This document shows positions 20,961-32,800 of a stretch of DNA of 64,000 bases, one piece after another (within the stretch, counting starts at the first letter, position 1; every line of letters starts with the position of its first letter). Under the pieces are notes generated by a model. The model did no database searches, had not been told where the DNA came from, and saw only the letters and a list, made by a program, of their open reading frames with translations. The position numbers were made by a program, and so were the translations under genes. This DNA comes from Istiophorus platypterus. Its lineage: Eukaryota > Chordata > Actinopteri > Istiophoriformes > Istiophoridae. The stretch is taken from positions 1,792,109-1,856,108 of the forward strand of contig CM029119.1 of the NCBI GenBank assembly GCA_016859345.1. Reading direction: 5' to 3'.

Positions 20961-23118
20961 CAGTGTGTGTCCATGTCTTCTCACTGCTAAAGGTAACAAT
21001 ATTAATTGATTACACAAGCTGGTTATACCCTTAAGGTGTGAAAGAATTCTTGCTTATAAAATTTTAGAAAGGAAACCATGAAAACATATCAAAATCTTGT
21101 ACATTTAGTTGTGTAGCATATGTAGAGTTAAAATTAATATGTGTATTTTTTGGATTAATCTCCAATACGGTAGTGTTTATTTATCATTAGTATTTGTTGT
21201 TTGTGCAATATTTACAGGGAGCACTAGCTTCCAGCTCATGAACACAGTTGTATGACGAGTGCACACCAGTCCCCGAGCTGGTGTCAACAGAGTTGCCTTG
21301 ACCTTAAAAATGGGAAGAACTGGCCCCCACTAAAGAGGTGGGCTACGACTCAGAACTGATGGAAATACTAGGCTCACTTGATGAACATAAACTAATAGGC
21401 CCAGTTACTCAAGCCTTACCGCACTAATTGGTATACAGTGAAACAGCACCAAACCAACAGGAATGGGACTTCATAGTAGCGTGGTTTAGGCTCCTAATCA
21501 CTGCCCAGACTGACACTTGGGTTAGATTTGAAGTCCATCAGAACCAGTAAATACAGAATAAATACAAAATGGGAAACTGTTTCTGTTATAAACAAAACTC
21601 CAGGTCTCTGAGTACATGCGTAGCCCTCAAACTGCAGGCCTAGCTGACCCCTTTTTGGCTAAATGCTGTTTAGGTCCAAAGACAACCTGATTGAATTTAA
21701 ACACAGTGGCTTGGGACTTACACATGTAACTCTCTCCAACATCTGGTCACTGCTGTAAGAGACAGTGATCTCTGCCCTTACAGCTTTAGACTTTTGACAC
21801 TGATCCTTGAGGAATCATTTCTCATGTTCTGATTGGTTGTACAGATGGGCCATTCTTATCATAGTCATCATATTGTATGGTAGATTTATGGGTATATCTG
21901 AGTGAAGATGATTGTAGTCCACTTTGTGCCCATCAGGTTACAGCTGAATATTTATTGTATATATCTAAACATTTAACCATAGGATTCCAGCACTTTATAA
22001 TTTGAGGAAATTTAAGTCTACTAAAGAATGAGTTGACTATGCTGAATAAAACGTAAGTGTTAACTTAATGACTCTTGTCCAACTCAAGGTCTTTCAATGC
22101 AGCTGCAAGATAAATGTGCATTAATGTCGCGCATTCATGTCTCTATCTTCGCCAGATTAAAATGGAGGTTGCCAGGGTGAAATGCAGTAATGGGGCTCAA
22201 CTGATCATTTTTCATTGACCAGTAACACACTTAGCTCAGAATGAACTATGATTAGCTGAACTTGAGTTTCCATCTCAGGTTTAGTCAACACAGAGTTCAA
22301 GGTTAGGTTCAGACTTTGTGTAACTTGCTTTCTGGAACAAGCCCCAGGTTAGGTGCAAGTTACTGAGGTAACTGACTCAGACTTATAGTCATCTCAGTTT
22401 CTGACCTGGAAAACCTAGAGGGTCTGTGAGCAATTGCTTTCTTATGCCCAAAGATAGAGAAAGAAAAAGACAGGACACAAGGTGAATCCCCAAGACTCTG
22501 TTTATTACTGGCCAAAAACACATTACCTTTCATGTCACAGCCACTGACCAACATCAGTTGCATTTGTTGTTTAGAGGCTCTATTTAGCCAAATGACATTA
22601 ACATGTAAACACCAATCAACTGAAACATTTCAAACAACACTTAAAATATGTTTTCTGAAGAAAAAAAAATAAGGAAAATTAAATTCAGTATCGATAGCTT
22701 TGATTATCAGACAAACACAATAGTTGCTACGTCCAGACTGTGCCTCATTCCGAATGGAAGAGATGTTTCAGTGCAGCACAGCAAACTATAAACTTTCCCC
22801 TTATTTAGACTTTAATGACTGTGGTGACCATCTAGATGGAGTAATTTGTTGTAAATGCTGCATGGCCAACCAACACTGAAAATACGCCGTGATTACAAGT
22901 TTAAAGATATGTTGTGAAAGAAATGTAATTCTTTTAAAAAAGTGACAAAATTATGTCACATTTTTTAGTTATTTTGGAAATGCATGAAGCAACTGGAAGT
23001 GACCATGACTTTTAGAAAGCTTAGGCTAAATGCATCGGTTCAGTTCTTTAACTGGTTTACATCAATTCACAGAGTAAAAACAAGGAAGCCACAGATCACA
23101 GCACAAAGGGCACAACTT

Positions 23119-23124
23119 TTTAAT
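23119..23124 (-). terminator. Candidate polyadenylation signal for ATP6V0A1
   Basis: ATTAAA on the minus strand about 750 nt after the stop codon. Other candidates are ATTAAA at 23463-23468 and AATAAA at 22501-22506. Use is unproven. Confidence 0.3.
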
Positions 23125-23871
23125 CTCATCATGGGCAGCTCTGTTCTCCTGCCAATTCACCAGCACTTCATGGTCAGGGAGTAACATATCAGTACATCCA
23201 TTTTAACACAAAGGTTGCTTGTATAAACTGGTAGACTTTGAAGCATTTTGATATCTGAATATACCGATCAAATACTGGGAGATCTCACAATAGCTATATT
23301 GCAAATTTCACCGAATGCTGAGTCATTACAACTCCATTCCATGTTATTTCATGGCAAAAACTACAATTCACGACCGGTAGTAAGGGATAGCTTTGGCAGA
23401 TGTTAAGCCATGCTGTATGAAGAGCACATCAAATAATAATTTCATCACATTACAATTTAGGTTTTAATCTTTGTAATTTCCAAGATCTTTAGCAGTTCCT
23501 ACAACGGTCTTTTGTCAGCAAGCCACCCAGAATTTGATCGAAACATGGATTCAATAATAATGAAGAAATTATGAGAAGTGGTGACAGTGGTGATGACCAC
23601 TCTGAATTCTCACAACAGTGATGATACTGTGGCACAGCAACAGAAGCTCCAGCATAGTACTGATGTACAGCTTGGTGGTGGGGCACTGGAAAAAGCCTCC
23701 TTAAGAACCACATCACAGCTATTACACACGGTTACACAAGTTTTCACAAATTACCATAAGAGGGTGACAGAGGGCTGCACATGGGTTCTCAAACACACAC
23801 ACACACACATATACACTGAGATAAAACGGGGAGGCTGGGGATTCTGGAGGGTTGCAGCTCTGGAGGGTTGA

Positions 23872-26800
23872 TCACTCATCAAATCGTCCCTCAAGGATGC
23901 TCTCAAATGAGAAAGGGACAAACTTGAACCCCTGGCCCGAGTAGAACTTGTTCTGGAACTCCACCCTGAGAGGAAAGGCCCAAAAGGAAGACATTAGCGG
24001 TCAGAAACACAGTAAATATATCAACATCCACAATGTGGTGTTATTTGTTTATTACTTAATATCATTTTTTTGAGGGTGAAATTAAGAATATTACTCTCAA
24101 GCTGATATACTTACTGTTAATATAATACATGTTATTTAATGACTGCACTGTTGTCCCCATTTCAAAGATTATGCATCTCAACTCTCTCTGTGGTGGAACG
24201 CTATCACCAAGTGGGGTCAGCCCGCTTAGTCAACGGGTATAAATACTTCTGCCTCTAGACATGTTTGAATGAAGCTTTGTAAAAACGACTTTGTTTGAAA
24301 CATACTCAACCCTTACAGGTTAAGAGCCATGCTAGCATCTGTGTGAGGGTGCACAGCTGATTAAAGAAATTGTAAGATGGAAGTAATGTTTACCATCTTA
24401 AAATGTTAGTTTACCATATTAGCATGTTTACCATTGCTAATTAGCAGTAAACACAAGGTATAGCTGAGGCGGATGGGAATGTCATTAGTGTGTAGGTATT
24501 TGGTCATAAATCAAAGTGCTGGACAAAGTGGACTGTTGATCTGATGATGGCGCTAGAGGATAAAAGGATTAACAAAATTGTTATAATCCATCCTGAGGCA
24601 AACATGACCGATTCATCGTCTGACAACCCAATGCAACTACCACCAAACGACTGAGATAAAATCTTTTCTCATCAGTTAATTACATTCCTCTGTCATACTA
24701 ACAATGCCCTGCTAATGATACATTTTGACTTTCCAGTCAAAATGAAGATGAAACAACACAGGAACACACCAGCAGATGGCCTTAAATTACACTAGAAACC
24801 AGGAGAGTTGGCATGTATGACCCTAAGACTTAAGTGCAATGTTACAATTTTACTGATATCAATGTTATGCTTCTAAGGGTAAAAACAACTAAGGGTGATA
24901 AAATTCAATTTGCTCTTAGGTCTTTAGGGCAGGGCACATTTCAGTAAAGTAAGTCAAGGTAAAACACTCCCTCACAACAATGGAAATATCCCCAACCCAG
25001 ACATTTGAAATAGTTCATAATATATTTAAAATAAAGATGATAAAATAAAATATCTTGTTGGCAGAACATCAGCAACTGTTTATTATATGATTTTAATAAA
25101 ATTTCAGCCTTATTTTGACTGGGCAAACAGGGCAGGCTGTTTTTCTACCTTCAGCTTTTGGGTCAACTAAAAACCTCAAGTACAGGATATACCACAGAAT
25201 AGCTTTTCATTACATCAAACACATGAGTACTGTTTCCATGTGTTGTCTGGGAGCTGAGGCTCTGAGTCTGCCTGTTATGGGGCTGATATTGGAATTTGAA
25301 AATATTTTCTCCAGCGAGACTCATACTGTGCAGTTTTATGTGCCACTTTCTAGTAAGGTGATCATGTGATAAGACTTAATTAATCAGTTATAAGCATTAA
25401 TAAGAGCAAGTTTTGGGTTGCTCTGGTGCCTAATGACTGATTTGGATTGAATCAAGTCCAGTTGTCAATGTCAATGACTAAATAGATAATTAGGAAGTTA
25501 GAAAGTCATAAGTATTTATTTTTAGATTTTAAACATTTGGATCTCAATTTTTACCAAAATGAGAGTACACCCACTGACTAATGGGTGTTTTAAAAATTTG
25601 TCCTTATTAATGGCTTATAAATGATCTATAAAGCACTAAGGTTTTAAAGATATAAAATTATTACAGAAGGTCCATTATTACAAAGTAATAGCAAAATATG
25701 TCCTGAAAAACCCAGAGACTAACTGATCTGCTTTCTGAACACACTCTGGTCACCTCAGGTTATCAGACTCAAACTTGTAGCTGCAGTGAAGTGTGACACT
25801 GAGGAAATACAAGTACTTATCTTTGATTTCCACATGCAGCACATCACTCTGAACATCAGCCCCATTTCTGGGTTTAACAACCTTCATGTTCCAGGGTGAA
25901 CAAAGCAATTAGCAATAAGCAAGTAGCAATCCAGGCCTTTGTGATTCCCAAAACTGTCTTGATCTTAGCTGCACATGTAGAGATGACAGCAATGTGTAGA
26001 AAAGAGCAGTCTTATGGTCTGCACAACCTCAGACTGCTATGTGACCAAATATGGCTGCTGAGAGCCAGACCTGTCAGTGACACCTCCTCTCATATCTCTA
26101 ACAATAAAACTGGACTCTAATGTGCTGCCCGCTCCTTCTGGAAAAGTTATGCTCATGTCATACTGAAAATTAACTTTTAACTAATGTGTGATTGCGTGTA
26201 CTGTATCAGTTTTCCACACAGAAGTTGGAAATGTACGCAGAGTGGTAACACTTTTTAAAAATATAAACAGATTGGTTCAGTTTCTGCTATAAAGAACAAA
26301 AGAAAGACAAAAATGAAAAATTAAGACATTCTGAACAACCAGGTGTCAGTGGACACCTGTAGGAAGGTCAGGGAAGATATTAACATCAGACACTAGAGTC
26401 CGTCTTTGCACAGAGACATGGGCTACCATCTTCCCCATATAAAATCACCTGTTATCACCTATGGGATCTAGTTAAAAGCTTTGAAGGCACTGAACACAAA
26501 GTCAAGGATATTCAATGCAAGAATATCAAAACATCCCTTGATTAATCTTCTAAAAATGTATTTATCAAAGTACAATTTAATTCAAATTATTTAAATACTT
26601 TGTTGGTTTAATAATATACGGACAAATGGGCTTTGTCACAATTCCAGTAAAAGTCTCTGCAACATAAACATCCACTTCGACAAAGCTCTGCAGATAATGC
26701 TCCTGTCCCTGATATAAAGTAAGGAAAAAAAGTTTTGGACAATGATTCAATTTTTGTATCCCCTTTCACTGAAGACACTTTCAGATCTGAAGACTATTAT

Positions 26801-29800
26801 GAAAGTTGTGAATCTGTCCGAATATTTGCATACCTAAGTGTATCCATTTGACCTAAAACATGTTTGCAGCCCTCCAACTCACAAAGCCAGTGAAGAACTT
26901 GGCCTCCTTTTCATCTGAAATTGTGCCACAGAGCACAATGGTCACCTCTCTGCATCTCTCTCTCCATAATTTCAGTTGCTTCACTATATGCCCCCTGTTC
27001 CGCCTCCTCTGGCTTCATTCTGCCACAACTTCCGCAACCTCTCTCCCAGCCACTTTTCCTAAGTGATCACCCTCTTACCACATTTTTCTCACTAGAGGTC
27101 ATTGATGCCACAGAGTCTCTCTGCTCTACATGGAGCTCGTGTCTGATGAGCATTTGTCCTCCAACAAACACACTCACTCTATCCTGCCTCGCCCATGGCT
27201 GTCCATTACCATCTGAAAGCTGCATACTAATCTCAGAGCTGCTAAGAAAATATGGAGTAAATCCAATGACCCTGTTGTTCTCAAGGGTTAGCAGTCATTC
27301 TTATTGTCCCGCTCATCCAGTATCAGTGCTGCAAACATTTGTTTTTCAATGATAAGATCAGCAGTACCACAGACACTCAAAAATGATTTTTTACCTTTAA
27401 AACCTTACTCCGTGTTCTACCACCTCCACCAGACACAAACCTCTCTGGTGACGTTTGTCCCTTTCTTTACAAAAAATGTGTCTCCCATCAGTAGCCAATT
27501 CTCCGAACCACTCAGGCGACCAGTCTCCCCCAGTTAAGGGCACATCCCTCTCCTTGATGAGCCCTCTCACTGAGGGCACCACACCACCAAATCAAACGAG
27601 TAGCAATCCCCCTCTGCCTTCATATCCTTCTGTGCCTCAGTGGCTCAAAACCTGCTCCTCTCTCCCTTCTAGCTGAATGTAACATGTAGTAGTCCTACTA
27701 CTTGTCTTTCTCTCACTGAGAGCAAGTTATAAGAACTCCTGTCTGGAAGCCATCCTACTAACCTGGACCCCATTCCCACCAAGCTCCTCCAAGTCATATC
27801 TCACACCATTGTGCCAGCAGGTTGTCACGTGATAAATGCTTCACTGGCTTTAAGGCTTGGATGACACTTTTGCCCAAGAAGCCTTCACTCGACCCTACTC
27901 AAGGTTAGATCTAGATCGAGTAGATTGGTTTTGTTACTTCCATCCTTATCTAAGGCTACCAAATGGGCAGTTTTCGAACAGGTCTAAGAATTCCTCTCAT
28001 AGAATGCCATCGATCCAAACAAGCTGGGCTTTTGAGCAGCCACAGCTGCAGCTTCCTGCTTGGTTCTTATCTTGCAGGATCCCCTTCTCTTTGCAATATA
28101 AACAACCTCCTTGTATATAGTTAATTGCTCTCATGGATTCCAATATCACTGTTATGTAGACAACACCCAATGCCACCTTGAACTAAACCTCTCAAAGACT
28201 GAGCTCTTGGTCGTCCCAGCCAATCTATCTCTAAAACACAATATCAACATTAAAATCGCCTCTTCATCTCACATCCCTGAACTTCATTTATTTGTTGCTT
28301 TGGATAAAAGTAGTTGACAAGTCAGAAAAGTAAATATAAAATGTTTACTTGAAAAAAAAATTACTTGGAAAATATTATTGGACTTTAAAATTTTTTTTGT
28401 GTATCATCTTTTTTAAATGGGAGGTTTGAATGGGAGCATTTTCTCATAAAACTGTCCTGAAAAGCCACAGTTAATTAGGGTGTCGATTAAATCAGTTAAC
28501 TAGGTTTAATATCAGAATCAGAAACAGTGGAACTTAATAAAATAATCCAGTTCAATTCCGTTACAAAATTTATGACAATATTCAAGGTTCGTCTACCAGT
28601 GAACTACACTCAGTTTTAAAATAAAATGAGAACACTGCTGATTTTGTATCTTTCAGTGTAATGACATAATGAGTTGCATTCCAAATTTAATTGTATTCAA
28701 AGTTAGGATATTGTAGCACACATATCCTGACAACCACTGATGTCTTCATTTAGGAGGAAAAACCATGAGTGTTTTTTTAGTTCCTGCTGGTTCCTGGCCT
28801 CATTGAGAGAGGGGAGTGCTCTGGAATGTCTCCTGTTCTTGGCAAATATTTGGCCTGCCGGAGATGTGAGAGGGCAGCACTGAAAAAGAGGGAAGAAATG
28901 AGAGATCCTCTCATCTGCCTCTCCATACAGTGGTGGAGCTGGAAAAAAAGGCTTGTACCTAACACACTATGATCAACTTACTCTGGTGTGTCTGTGTTTG
29001 TAGTTTGTGTGGTTTTGCAGTTTACTCATCAGCACGTGTGTGCGAAGAGCGGACTGCAGAGCAGAGGGTCCACCTTGACTGCTGTTTACTTTTAACATGA
29101 CTATTTCCAATTACTCACCTCTGTGAAAAATGTGCCACTACTCCTTTTAACCTTAGCAGACACCTGTTGAGCTGACATGCTGCTGCTTCATTAACAACGT
29201 ACGTCATAATCACAGGTACACCCACTGGGGCGTCTTGTCCAAACAACTTCTAAACATTTGGAATTGAGCCACAATTGTGATATGTTTTCAAGACAACAAC
29301 TAACAACTCACTGGACTTGTCATATTGTTGAGACCACCTCTTTGGTAGTTTAATCTTGCTATTTCTTGATACTTACCACCCAAAATATGTGTTAGCACTG
29401 ATATATCTGTGAGGTAATACTGGCTGATACAATCGCTATTCGAATGGATAAGATTATAGGTATTTTGCTATGAGTGCTCTTGTTGCCTCCACTTGTCTGA
29501 TCTGCTCTTGTTGCCTTCACTTGTCTGATCTGCTCTTGTTGCCTTCACTTGTCTGATCTGCTCTTGTTGCCTTCACTTGTCTGATCTTTTTTAAATAAAG
29601 GATACATCTGCTGATATGAAGTCAGAAGTCTGGCTTCTCAGTCTTACCCATTCTACAGTAAATGTATTAATAAAGTCTCTAGTTCAACTCTGCTGATCGC
29701 ACATGCTTCCATAACAGTCCGATCTGTGAGAATGCTTTGAACAGTATGACATCTGTGTCTAGACCATACAACTGGCTCATGTGTAAGGCAGATAGGTAGG

Positions 29801-32800
29801 GCTATACAATGCAATACAGCATTGGAAGAACAACATGGGCTGAATAAGAGACAGCTGTGCTGGTGTTTACAAGGTGGTCAGATCACTTTCCACTGGTTTA
29901 CAGGAACAACAGATAGACAGCTTCCTCTTAAACCTACTTACAAAAATCAGACCGGAGAACAGATGTTCAGCATTAAAAGCATACCTCTGTTTGTCCAAAG
30001 CCCTTTATTAGTTGAATCTAGACCAAAAGGATTAAGGAAAATTGATGTTGCTTCCCCTTAATGTGTTTAAAAGCAATGGTCTGTCAGACAGTCAGTGGGC
30101 TGCACTTGTTATAATCAATTCTAACTTGTCACAAAAAACATGGTGGTCACTGAGACCGGATATGCAAAAAAAGCCGAAAGGCTTATGAACTACAGGAGAC
30201 CTAAATAACATAATTCCTTTTGTTCAACCCTAATAAATCAATTTATGGTTTTGTATAGTTATTTACCCACCCAGCACTACTACAGCCACGCTGATCTGTC
30301 CTTTCAGCATTAAATGAGGAACTCTGGTATGGTTATTCATCGTCCACATGCAATGATTCGAATACATTTTGGTGACTTTCTGACCTTAATGACATTTTCC
30401 TGGGCCAACACTTTGGTCTGTGATGATGTAAAGGTTAATGGCAACATTTTCGGGAACTTTGCTGAGGTTGTAAAAGGGCTGATTCATATAAGCTACAAAA
30501 AACTCATTTTAAAATTCAATCTGCATACAAGTAGAGGTAAGTGTGAAAAATATAAATAAATGTTTGTTTTTTTTTTAATTTTTATGGACGGACTCTTTCA
30601 CAATGATAAAAAAGTCTGTTGCTCTGTCACAGTTGATGCTACCCTTTTTTAAACCTGATTTATACATGCCTATCTGACAGAGAAGCCTAGGGTGTATAAG
30701 AAACCTGTGGTCCATGTGTGGTCATAAATTACTTGATGCACATAATTAAGTACTCTGTGCTGAAAGGGATGTTTTCCTCTTGTGATACTGAACATTTATC
30801 ATTCATCACTTTCACAACACCTCCTCCTCATAGCTCTCTACAGTGCTCCATCTCTGTGCACAGTTAAAACACTTTTTCTGAGAATCCAATTGATTAAAAT
30901 GTATTTTTACTGTGATTCATTATTGCTGCATATGACCATTATTACTGCATGGCTGTATCTAACAAGGGTAATCGCCCTGTTCCAGGGTAATCCATCATTT
31001 CTCTACATCGGATGTTCTGTATTGCATACTGCTTGGCTTCCCTGATGGTCAGTGCAGTTGGCAGTGGCGCAGGCTGGATCAGCAGGGTGGACGTGGTGCT
31101 AGGAGGCGATGGAGCTGGCAGTGTGTGACGTGATCTGGAGTCCTGTACGCTCACAGTTTGGTAAACCACTCTGTCTCAGGAATGTTTCATGTTGCTGGCA
31201 TTCCTCATGTACACGTGAAACTGAAAAACTACAGCTCTGGCAGAGACACTTGGTTCAAGAGGTAAAGAATGACAGCTCACTGGTGTTTATGTTTTCTATC
31301 AAAGTGGAATTCATTCTGTAGGTGAATGAGAGTTTGTGTACTCTGTACAATTGGTGAGTGTATGCTTGGGTTTGAGTGAGTATACGTACTCACCTGGTAC
31401 ATACACACCTATACTACCTATTTAGTAGCATGCATGTAGACTGTATGTATGTGGGTTTTTATATATGCATGTGTGTGTGAATGTGTGTGTGTCTAACCAG
31501 TGCAGACGCAGGGCATGCAGGAAGGCTGACAGCCCCTCCATGATGAGTAGGATGGCAACTGTAAGGGTGGCAAAGGCCGCGAAGATGATGGACAGGCCAA
31601 AGAAACCTCCTCCACTCCGGGAGGACAGACCCAGGTGCATCACCATTGACCAGAGCACCTCTGACAGCTCTGCACACACAATGATAATAACATTATAACA
31701 AAACATGAATGGACAGCATTTATATAGCACTGTAGAACACACTTTTAACTGCCAACCCTGCGGTTAGTAGACAATCTGCTTGACCTCCAGAGCTAGAGCC
31801 ACCCAATAATAATGTATAAACGATTAACAATAATAGATAATGTTTAATAACGTTTCAACATATACAAGTCCAGAATCTTTGAATCCAATGTCATTTAACA
31901 GATGCACCTAATATATGTACTGCAGGCAAATGGGGTCCTTATCTACAACCTCTTAAAATGACATTTTACAGATTGTGGATCTTAATAGTGTACATGCATG
32001 CCTGTATGTATCGGTGCTAGTACTCACGTGCATGAGCCAAGCTAAGGGCCCAGAGGCGCAGGTAGGAGGCTGTGTTGGAGATGCATCCCAGACAGTACTC
32101 TATAGTGTGGATGGCTTGGTGGACAGCTACATCACCAAAATTGAACTGTTGTGAAAAGACAAAATGGTCAGATAACTCATCATAAGTACATTAACAAGTC
32201 CTCCCATTGAGCATTTATGTTTAGTATAAAACACTGAATAAATGGTTTATGATGGACGATAATGTGGCTGTGAGCACATTACTCTTCCTGAGAGCATCCA
32301 TTCAGGGAGGTTGAGGTGTTAACAGACAATGAATGACAATATAGTAAAACAATTATAATTATACCAAATACATCTTCATTGGAGAAGTTGTAATTGCTTA
32401 CTTCACTTTACAGTTATAAACACTTTAAATGTCCTTATATTTGCTAAAATATGATAATGTGTTAGGACTTACAGTAAAGTGTTTTTGTCTTTATTTGCAG
32501 TGACTAAATGCCACAACCCATAAAGATTAAGGATAGAGCTGACAGAGAAGGCTGTTAATAGACTCCAGCTGTTAATGGATTTGTTTACTCTTCAGCTTTG
32601 TTTCAAACATTATAAGATCTCACTTTACGAATGAAGATTTCTTTTTAGTTTACTTCAACCCCATAGAACATCTCAGAAGATGACAATTCATAGATGCTTC
32701 CCATCCAGTCCCAAAGAGCTTGAGCAGATCTGTCAAGAAGAAAGAGATAAACTGCACAAATCTAAGGTGTGCAAGAAGACTGGAAGCTGTAATTACTGCC

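Larger units (their letters stand above)
16445..22490. other. rfng 3' UTR and convergent intergenic interval
   Basis: No coding exon is recognised between the rfng stop and the ATP6V0A1 3' end. The first part must be rfng 3' UTR of unknown length; AATAAA hexamers occur at 19167-19172 and 20198-20203. The only clear structured element is the G-rich telomere-like repeat near 20.6-20.9 kb. Short ORFs here lack family resemblance. Confidence 0.6.
23966..31497 (-). other. Last intron of atp6v0a1 (7.5 kb)
   Basis: Between donor TG|GTTAGA (31497) and acceptor CTCTCAG (23966). It contains the LINE relic at 26.85-28.32 kb and the 28-bp minisatellite at 29.48 kb. The remainder shows no exon, RNA gene or recognisable repeat. 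Confidence 0.7.

Noticed and set aside
29380..29430. GATATATCTGTGAGG...GGCTGATACAATCG resembling the CCGACCGAT-type element found at 49240.
   Set aside because: Too short and diverged to call as another copy.
29476..29587. Regular repeats considered as a CRISPR-like array.
   Set aside because: Units abut with no unique spacers and the genome is vertebrate; it is a minisatellite.
31465..31698. Plus-strand ORF across an atp6v0a1 exon.
   Set aside because: Antisense shadow of the exon 31498-31669.
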